Assembly (NCBI GenBank): GCA_021018815.1
Contig: JAITYX010000012.1
Location: 6,063,001-6,127,000 of the forward strand
Source of the DNA: Talinum fruticosum
Taxonomy: Eukaryota; Streptophyta; Magnoliopsida; Caryophyllales; Talinaceae
DNA: 64,000 nt
Direction: 5' to 3'
The position numbers were made by a program, and so were the translations under genes. Within the stretch, counting starts at the first letter, position 1. Every line of letters begins with the position of its first letter. The notes below the pieces were generated by a model, which did no database searches, was not told the origin of the DNA, and saw only the letters and a program-made list of their open reading frames with translations. Shown here piece after piece: positions 56,901-64,000 of this stretch.

Positions 56901-57920
56901 TAGATTGGGCTGACCAGATTGTCTCCTTTTCCAATCTTGCCTATCCCAATTATCTTGCCCTTGCTGTCATCTCCAAATGTGACTTTGCCTCCCTTGTACT
57001 CTTCTAACTCGGAAAAGAGTCTTGGATTTCCAGACATGTGACATGAGCATCCACTGTCCAGGTACTAGTGTCCTTTTGTTCTTTTCTGAGCCACCTACAA
57101 GTCGAAACAAACTAACCTTTCTCACTTCCTCTAACGAACTCAATAACTCTCTTTACTTGTGGTCCTTTTCTAAGGAAGAAGACTCTTGGGAACCCAGATT
57201 TGAATAATTTTGGGTTTGGTCAGATTCTAAGTCTTTCTTTTAGAGAACAATGTCTCGTGTCTCTTTCTTTTGAAAATCTTTTCTTTTATAAACCGATGGA
57301 GAAGGTTTTCTCCTGTAAACTGGTCTTGGCTTAGTCCTCGTTTCATTTTTATGAATGGGACCATCCTCAGCCTTCCCGAACTTCACAGTTCGGAATCATT
57401 TTTGAAAAGATCCGAGTAGGAATTGGATTCCTCCTCCTTGTTAAAACCAAGTCCTTCTTTTCGAAGGAGACACATTGAGACCCTAAGAGCATGTCAAGGT
57501 TCTTCGACCTTGAGTAAATTTTAAAACAAGTTCTTGAGACTCGTTGAGCTTTTGCTTGAGATGCTCATTTTCTCTTCGAGTGACTCATACTCAGTCTCAT
57601 TGGATTGAGTACTAGTCTTGAGTTCTCTTAGAGTGAGTCTCGGTTTTTCTAACTATTTTTCAAAGAAATGCTCTCGAAGTGATAGTCTCAAGTTGTTCTT
57701 TAAACCGAGAAGAGTCGAATTGGACTTCTCTTCCAAATTATAGATGTATTTAGCTAAATCAACTTTAGAAAACTTGAGGAAGTATTTAATTACCTCCCGA
57801 GGACTAGTTTCCTCATTGTCCGAGTGATCGGAATCGACTCGGCTTCAGCTTCCGAGTCCGATAGTGCCATCGGACACTTTGAGTCATCTCGAGTCTTCAT
57901 CTTTTTCGGATGAATCTTCA
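53907..57920 (-). pseudogene. pol: Copia pol: linker, protease, integrase, RT, RNase H
   Basis: The best-preserved pol of the window. Linker 57060-57920. Protease active site DSGCSCHMSG (57058-57029), intact. PIYLVKGLKYDLLSISQL at about 56860-56920. GAG-pre-integrase and integrase start 56720-56394 (LGHVSMHTINKLVSHGL, HMDLCSEI, D1 kept). VRTDHGREF and TPQQNGVVERK (56160-56372) keep D2 and E. Integrase C-terminus 55985-55695 (DEAIFLGYS). RT: YGLKQAPRAWYERL (55003 down) and active site YVDN (54850-54839), the second catalytic aspartate replaced. MSMMGELNFFLAIQIKQDKD follows. RNase H: RYSDADYAGYKVDRKSTSGA, then ADIFTKPLSEDRFCFIRNELG to a stop at 53907. Several frameshifts. Confidence 0.9.
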
Positions 57921-58927
57921 TCACTCCATGTCGCCATCATACCCTTCTTCTTCTTTCTCGTCCCTTTTTCTTCTTGGACAGTCTTTAACTATACGATCCT
58001 TGCTGCCACATTGAAAACAGACCGAGTTCTTAGTTAAAGATAATTTTGAAGGGGAAGAGTGTTTACCTTTTCTATCCTTCTTGTGTTTCTTGTAAAACTT
58101 TTCTTTTGGCCGTTTATCCCATATCTTGTGCTTCATCATTCTTTTGAAGCCTCTTGCAATGAGTGCCATGGGATCTTCTTCCGAGTTTGATGAACTTAGA
58201 TTTTCTTCTCTACTTTCCGAGGCCTTCGATGCAATATTCTTTTTGGTGCTGACCTCAATGTCCTCTTCTTCCGGATGGATCTCATGAGTGAGTAGTTTCC
58301 TAATGAGCTCGTCTCGACTTTAATAAGGAGAGGTTCTGAGCTTCCTCGATGGCTGTTACCTTTGGACCCTATCTTCTCTTGGGTAGGCTTCTTAGTATCT
58401 TTCTCGCACATTTCCTCATGGGAAATCTTTCGACCCAGAGATTTGAGATTGCTAGTAATCTCGGTGAAGCGAATGACCATCCGAGTGATGTTTTCTTCTG
58501 GCTCCATCTTGAACAGCTCGTACTTATGAAGATATTGGCTTATCTTCACTTGTCTAACTTGGCTTGTGCCTTCATATGTGTTGACAAGAGTGTCCTACAC
58601 TTGTTTTGTTGTGTCACAAGCTGATACTCTATTGTATTCCTTTGAGCTGATGGTGCACATCAGAATATTCATGGCCTTGAAGTTCTTTCGAACTTTTCTC
58701 GCTTCTTCGAGTAGTGTACTCGGCCTTTACTTTAGGTACGAGTCTTGTTTCTTCCGTCTTCATTGGAATGTAGTTACCTTCTTGTATGATGTTCCATACA
58801 TCTTCATTGTGATCAAGTAGAAAGCATTCCATGAGCTTCTTCCAAGTGTACAAAATTTGATCCTTTAAACTTTGGTGGCCTCGCTGGAAGTTCTTCCTTC
58901 ATCGAACTCTCTATTGTTCTGAACCAT
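57921..58927 (-). pseudogene. gag: Copia gag, broken
   Basis: ATG at 58927 (MVQNNREFDEGR) is homologous to the start at 365. YTWKKLMECFLLDHNEDVWNII (58853 down) shows the N-terminal domain. ISQYLHKYELFKMEPEENIT and SLGRKISHEEMCEK (58549 down) give the UBN2 core, followed by a frameshift. At 58019-57978 the knuckle reads CFQCGSKDRIVKDC: the zinc-binding histidine is R. The tail is KR-rich and acidic. Confidence 0.85.
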
Positions 58928-58972
58928 TTGATCTTTAAACCTTTGGATGGTTAGATCCTTTCTAAAAGGTTA

Positions 58973-58986
58973 GGCTCGATACCAAT
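58973..58986 (-). other. Primer binding site of minus-strand copia (altered)
   Basis: Reverse complement reads ATTGGTATCGAGCC, adjoining the LTR end at 58987. Same altered form as at 306 and 46480. Confidence 0.8.
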
Positions 58987-60506
58987 TGAAGGTTTGCATT
59001 GGAGAGAGTTAGTCACCTTAAAGGGGCGTGAATAAGGTGATGAGGAAATTTAAACAATAAAAGGAAGAATTAAGTCAAAAACTCGACTTTGAAGCAATCT
59101 GAGTCTAGATTGGACTCGTAAAAGTGATCACTCGTAAATTACATGGAAACCCTCGTGGGGCAGAAAACCACGGCCAGTGCTAATCCAAGCACCAAGTCAA
59201 ATCCACTATTTTGAATCCACAAAATACAATAGACGAGACTTAACCGTAATTGCTCCCTCGGACAATTCCTTACAAGGTTTTCCTAGACTCGAAATTCCCT
59301 TATCTCGATCTAGTACTTCCTAACCGACGTAACCTTTATAGCTAGGGAGAACCGAGCTGAGTTAACCCTTACAGCTCAGTCAAGGGACCTTACTTAGAAA
59401 GTAAGAAGAGAAGTTATGATTGATTACAAGACCTTACAACTCATAAAGATGTTAAGTACGAGTTGGAGTTGTAAGTAGAAGATTGAATATGAATACAAAG
59501 ACTTTTGCTTAATTATGTGTATGACAATGATTCCAGCAATCTTCAAGTCTTGAGAGTTGGCTTCTATTTATAGATGATCACGCAGATTAGCCGTTTTGAC
59601 TATCTTCTGATTAGAAGTCTTTTATGACCATTGTAACGGCTTTTCTAAGTCACCCGAAAAGATCCGTTGAGTTGTGAACGTTGTACAACGGCTCTTGACT
59701 CCTTAGGATGTCCCAATCCATTGGTGGTGTCTCGAAAAATAGAGTGGAAACCACCATTGAGCTTAGTGTTGAAGATTTCCAGCTTTGGAAACAGACAACC
59801 CTAACACAGCCTTCCGGGCCTTGGTCGAAGTAGAAAAAGTCTTGTCTCGCTGGTGATTTGACATCTTGAAGCTCAGGTTACTTTTGTGATTCAAAAGTAG
59901 GATAACCTCGTTTAAATAACCTACAAAAGTAAATTAATTTGGTTCTCAAAGTATAAAATACTTTGGTCCAAGATTAGACACGAGATAATAATTTAATTAA
60001 GATAATTAAGTGTGTAATTATCTCGAGTCGAAAGGAATGGAATTTTCCGAGTCTAAAATTCATTATGCTCAAATTCCATCTAAGTCTGTCTGGATAAAGA
60101 ATATCGAGTAAGAGTGTTTGATCTAGATAGATAAGGTTCAAACAAAACGAGCTGACTTAGAAGAGATGAACTAATGCAGTAATTCACCCGACATGGAATA
60201 CAAAGTCAAACCTGAGTTAAAATGTGTTAGAGCGAGTTTTTGAACATGCGATAAATCTGAGTGTTGTCCGAGTAACTCGGAACTACGGATGTGAAAAGAT
60301 AAGCAATACTATGTTTTCCGAGTCGGTTAGAAACAGATGAAAAACTTATACTCGTAGTTTCGTAACCCTCACAAGAGGTTCTATATCACTCGAAAAGTTT
60401 CTCAATCACATAGAATGACTTGTAATCAAAACATTCAAGAGATGAAGTTTGTACCTGATTCCTTGATAGCATTCAAAATGTCATACTTACAAAGTCCGAG
60501 TCTTCA
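58987..60506 (-). repeat. Copia 5' LTR, family A
   Basis: 1,520 bp. On minus it runs from TGAAGACTCGGACTTTG (60506) to GCAAACCTTCA (58987). TATA box at 59572-59565. It defines the ends of family A and matches the solo LTR at 36404-37882. Confidence 0.9.
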
Positions 60507-61790
60507 AAGTGGTATAATGCAGTCAACCCATGCAAGGTAACTAATTAGACAGATCCGTGTAAGGAGTTCTTACACCAATATTCTTGTAACACCGATCTAC
60601 CTATCACTCTCAAAGACTTGGAGTTGATCAAGCAAGGTGAGAAAGAAAGCTTTACGGACTTTCTCACCGGATGGAGGGCAAAGGTTGCCCACATGTTAAA
60701 CCGACCTTCCGAGAAAGACCAAGTCGGGATCATCGTGAAGAACCTTCAGCCGGCCTACAATCAACATCTCAAATTCCTACCTATGATGAGCCCCTCAACC
60801 CTTAGAGATGTTGGCATGCTGATAGAAGAAGAGCTTTCTACCACGACTACAAAAGTCGTGACAAAGTATAGAGGTAATTATCAATCCAGAGATAAGAAAA
60901 CCTCCAATACGAGCAATACTAGCAGGGCGGATGTCAATGCCCTCAACAGTACATTAACTAGACTCCTATCGCTACCATATACACTCAAGCCCTTGATCTG
61001 CATTGCGCTTACTGAAAGATACCCATTAGAGAAGAATCATAAACCGTGAAACAATATAAAAACTGGGATGCGGGAAAATTTTGTAAATACCACCGTGCAA
61101 GAGGACACAAAACCAAGCAAATGTTGGACGTTCAAGAACAAGCTTGAGAGTATCTTATACAATGGTCAACTCCCTCTTCCTAAGGTCGCTCGTAAACTAA
61201 GTAATAACAAGAATCTTTTCAGTGGTACCTTAACTATTTTTCCTACACCCATTCCAGTCAATGGGACCCATCTGTCTTTATACAAGACATTGATGAGTCC
61301 AAACCACTTCTTAGCTTGCCTCCTTTAGATTCAAAAGTCCATGAGCTGTGGGTAAGTGTTGAAGAAGATGTCTCACGAAACTAGAAACAATAGTGACAAC
61401 AACGACAATGACTTCTAGGGCACACCACCCTTAGAAAAAGAAGACTTTTAGGGAGAACCTAAAGGTCCGTAAGTCCAAATACTTACTAGATCTGGATGAC
61501 ATAATGCACCCCGGGTTCACAACATACTCAAGAAACCCCAAAAGAACTTGAAGTCGCTAAAGAAGAAGACTCGATCCTGAAACATCTTAAAAGGTTAAAA
61601 GCCGACATTTTAATCGGCAACTCATATCTCGCTTTCCAAAAACATATGCATGCCTTAATAGAAGCACTTAGCAAGATCGAGGTCTTTCCCGAAACCATGC
61701 CCGAGGAAGTAGTAGGATTGGTCAACATTGGGGACGGAACCATTACTTCGATCAAAAGGATCTCCCCGAGGAGGCATTATTCATGGAAAA
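60507..61790 (+). pseudogene. gag: Ogre/Tat gag and pre-protease region (copy C, continued)
   Basis: Resumes Ogre copy C after the copia insertion with KWYNAVNPCK. CKEFLHQYSCNTDLPITLKD leads into the longest clean ORF, 60618-61049: a gag C-terminal half (SFTDFLTGWRAKVAHMLNRP, QVGIIVKNLQPAYNQHLKFL, LRDVGMLIEEEL). 61068-61328 gives CWTFKNKLESILYNGQLPLP. At 61560-61790 ILKHLKRLKADILIGNSYLA, KHMHALIEALSKI and a DQKDLPEEA reading match the ITFxDEDLPPEG segment before the Ogre protease. The sequence is then cut by copia pol at about 61791. Relatively few stops, so less decayed than the copy at 34355. Confidence 0.85.
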
Positions 61791-63455
61791 ACTTATGTGC
61801 GTTTTCAACTTTCATTTCATTAATTGAACTTAAAAATGTATTAGAAACCCTACTTGAACTTGAATTGGTAGAGGTTAAGCAAGAAGAACTATCTCAATTT
61901 GAAAGAAACCAAGTTTGGACTCGACCAAATGACCTTCTAATCACCTAGTTATACGAACCAAATGGGTATTCAAAACTAAACTGGATGAGGGAGGATTGAT
62001 AGTCGAAACAAAGCCGATTAGTTGCTCAAGGTTATAACCAAGAAGAGGGAATTGATTGTGGGGAAACATTTGCACCTATTTCTAGGATTAAGGAAATTTG
62101 AATTCTCTTAGCTTTTGCATCCAAGCATGAACATTAAATTATATCAAATGGATGTTAAGTGTGCATTTCGAATGGTTATATTCAAGAAGAAGTTTATGTT
62201 AAATAACCCCTGGATTTGAAAACTCTTAATTTCCTAATCATGTTTTCAAATAAAAGGCTTTGTGTGGTTTGAAATAAGCTCCAAGAGTTAGGAATGAAAG
62301 ATCGAGCAGTTTCTTGGTTGAAAATGATTTTAAAAGAGGTCATTATTCGGATTTATGTTGATGACATTATATTTGGAGCTACTAATGAAATTCTATGCCA
62401 AGAGTTTTCTGAGTTGATAAGACAAGAGTTCCAAATGAGTATGATGGGAGAATCAATTTCTTTCTTGGATTACAAATCAAGCAAGAGAAGGATGGCATCT
62501 ATGTTCATCATTCTAAAATACACCAAGGAGTTATTTAAGAAGTACAAGCTACAAGATGTCAACATGCAAGCAACACAAATGAGTAGCAGTACTCAAACCG
62601 GACTCGGATGAAAAAGGTAAAGTTGTAGATCGAAACTTTATAGAGGTATGATTAGATATCTACTTTATCTTACATCTAGTAGGCCAGATATTATGTTTAG
62701 TGTCCGCTTATTTGCAAGATTTCAAGATAATCCAAACAAATAGAGGCCAAATAAAAGGTTGCTCATCCAGCCCAGATGGATCCATTGTTTATGCGGCAGG
62801 TGCGTTTTTGAAAAACGTAAGCCCCCTTCTTTTTATTTTATTTTAAGGGGGCCATCCGGTTCCGGCATCGAATGGGAGTTCTCTTTCTTAGGGGCTAGTC
62901 CTACATCTCACTGCGGTAAAGAGAATTTTTAGATATCTTGCAGGAACTCACACACCCGGTCTCTAGTATTTAAAGGATTTAAGTCTTACTCTCACTAGAT
63001 ACTCGGATGCCGACTATGCTAGATACAAGGTTGATAGAAAGAGTACCTCAGGAGCATGTCAATTTCTATGTCAATTACTCATCTCCCGGCACTTAAAGAA
63101 GCGAAACTCAGCTTGCTCTACCAACAGGTGAGGCGAGTACATAGCAGTTGGAGCTTGTTGTGCTCGATTTTATGGATCAAACAACAGCTTAAAGGATCTA
63201 GGACTGTCATTCACATCCATCCCGATTAAGTGTGATAATCAAAGTGCCATCAACATTACAAAGAATCCAATTCAGCATTAAAAAACAAAGCATATCGAGG
63301 TCGGATATAATTTTCTAAGAGACCAGCCTAAAAACGGTGATATTGCACAAGAATTTGTTACAACCAAATTGCAATTAGTCGATATCTTCACAAAACATGT
63401 GAGTGAAGATCGGTTTTGTTTTATTAGGAATAAACTTGGCATGATGATGGCATGA
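61791..63455 (+). pseudogene. pol: Copia reverse transcriptase and RNase H with small insertion
   Basis: Begins within the pre-RT region (STFISLIELKNVLETLLELE). QEELSQFERNQVWTRPN, RLVAQGYNQEEGIDCGETFA, NGYIQEEVYVK and YVDDIIFGATNEILCQEF follow; the active site YVDD (62354-62365) is intact. FQMSMMGE, YTKELFKKYKLQDV and SRPDIMFSVRLFARFQDNP lead to about 62745, where foreign DNA intrudes. Pol resumes at LHLTAVKRIFRYLAGTHTPG (62903). RNase H: RYSDADYARYKVDRKSTSGA, CDNQSAINITKNPIQH and ADIFTKHVSEDRFCFIRN, then a stop at 63455. A deletion removed the PRAWY region near 62300. Confidence 0.88.
62746..62900. other. Foreign insertion of about 155 bp in copia RT
   Basis: Lies between the codons for NPNK and LHLTAVKR, which are adjacent in other copies (NPKESHLTAVKR). 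More GC-rich than its surroundings. It contains the palindrome CGTTTTTGAAAAACG (about 62809-62823) and a hairpin GCCCCCTT...AAGGGGGC (about 62828-62860). I do not recognise its source. No clear terminal repeats or duplication are seen. Confidence 0.6.
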
Positions 63456-64000
63456 TTAATTGAGTGATTACATAAGAATCTTTGAGTTTAATTGTTTATT
63501 ATATGTTTCGAGTGAATAAATAGTGGATCAGTTGAAATATGATGAAACTAAGCTATAAATTATTAAGTTTTTGAGTGTATTCTAAGTAACTCAAACAAAT
63601 CACTCGAGTCGGACTCAATTTTGAGAAAAATGGACATCAAAATTCGAGAGATCTTTTCTAAATCAATAAAGAATCTTGAAAATATTTTCAAAAATCACTT
63701 TTTCTATGTTTGTCATGCGAATAGTCGGAAACTAGCTATTGGAAGGAAGCAGTTTCAAGAAGTAGTCGTTAGACACTAGAACACCAAACATTCAGCTAGT
63801 TGTTACTCCGAGTACCGAGTCGAGTAAGGCCTTTGTTCCTTGAGAGCTATTGATTTATAAATAACATTTGTTCATCCTCAATTATTCACTTTGCTATCTC
63901 TCACTCTGTCACTCTCTACACTCAAACTTATAATTTCTTGCTCGGACACTCCTCAAACTCGCATTCTCTACTTCTCTACTCTTTATTTATTCTCACTCGT
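63456..64000 (+). promoter_or_regulatory. Copia 3' region with TATA box and CT-rich leader
   Basis: Non-coding after pol. TATAAATA at 63856-63863 is followed by TCTCTCACTCTGTCACTCTC-type leader to the window edge. It is homologous to the minus-strand 53246-53906, where the extra ORF follows; here that ORF would start just outside the window. Confidence 0.6.

Larger units (their letters stand above)
52019..60506 (-). mobile_element. Copia element (SIRE/Maximus-like) on minus strand, 3' truncated
   Basis: Read on minus: LTR (60506-58987), PBS (58986-58973), gag (58927-57921), pol (57920-53907), 3' region with TATA box (53906-53246), extra ORF (53245 to about 52019). It interrupts Ogre copy C within gag. 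No 3' LTR is present, and about 500 bp of Ogre sequence is missing at the left edge, so a deletion removed the element's end with the flank. AAGTG (60507-60511) would be the retained duplication. Confidence 0.8.

Noticed and set aside
62746..62900. tRNA gene in the GC-richer insertion
   Set aside because: The hairpins do not form a cloverleaf and no conserved tRNA A/B box is visible.

Overview
This window is plant nuclear DNA made almost entirely of nested, decayed transposable elements. I find no convincing host protein gene, tRNA, rRNA or CRISPR array. The element set points to an angiosperm, probably a eudicot: Ty1/copia elements of SIRE/Maximus type, Ty3/gypsy chromoviruses, Ty3/gypsy Ogre/Tat elements with a tRNA-Arg-type primer binding site, and a CACTA (En/Spm) DNA transposon. 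Nearly every coding relic is broken by stops and frameshifts, so I call them pseudogenes.

Layout. 1-3785: a copia LTR tail, PBS, gag and part of pol, then a fused piece of the same LTR. 4028-20531: a composite Tekay/Del-like chromovirus derivative, LTR-internal-LTR-internal-LTR, flanked by one perfect 5-bp duplication TCGGT. Its first internal region carries a nested 2.67-kb solo LTR (8671-11338) with its own 5-bp duplication. 20532-23736: a second chromovirus (LTR, gag, protease, part of RT). 23737-25610: an Ogre/Tat LTR on the minus strand. 25611-30474 plus 44557-44639: a copia element (extra ORF, gag, pol) split by an Ogre/Tat element at 30475-44556. The Ogre/Tat element has two LTRs, no pol, tandem repeats at both ends of its internal region, a solo copia LTR (36404-37882) and, in its 3' LTR, a 4.4-kb CACTA element (39092-43470). 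44640-48766: a copia LTR that is also the 5' LTR of a second, pol-deleted copia copy. 48767-52018 and 60507-61790: another Ogre/Tat element, interrupted by a minus-strand copia element (52019-60506). 61791-64000: the RT-RNase H end of a further copia copy and its 3' region.

The points most worth a second look are: (1) the three-LTR chromovirus with a single TSD, whose two internal regions share the same loss of gag-RT while keeping integrase-tail and chromodomain relics; (2) a non-gag/pol ORF that lies 3' of copia pol behind its own TATA box and CT-rich leader, with a diverged copy fused to gag in another element; (3) recurrent CAG versus CG/CGG differences between otherwise near-identical copies, including the primer binding sites, which suggest methylation-linked mutation or a systematic sequencing error; (4) tandem-repeat arrays in the Ogre 3' region.

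Element-family names come from protein-motif reading and hallmark terminal, PBS and polypurine sequences; no database search was run.
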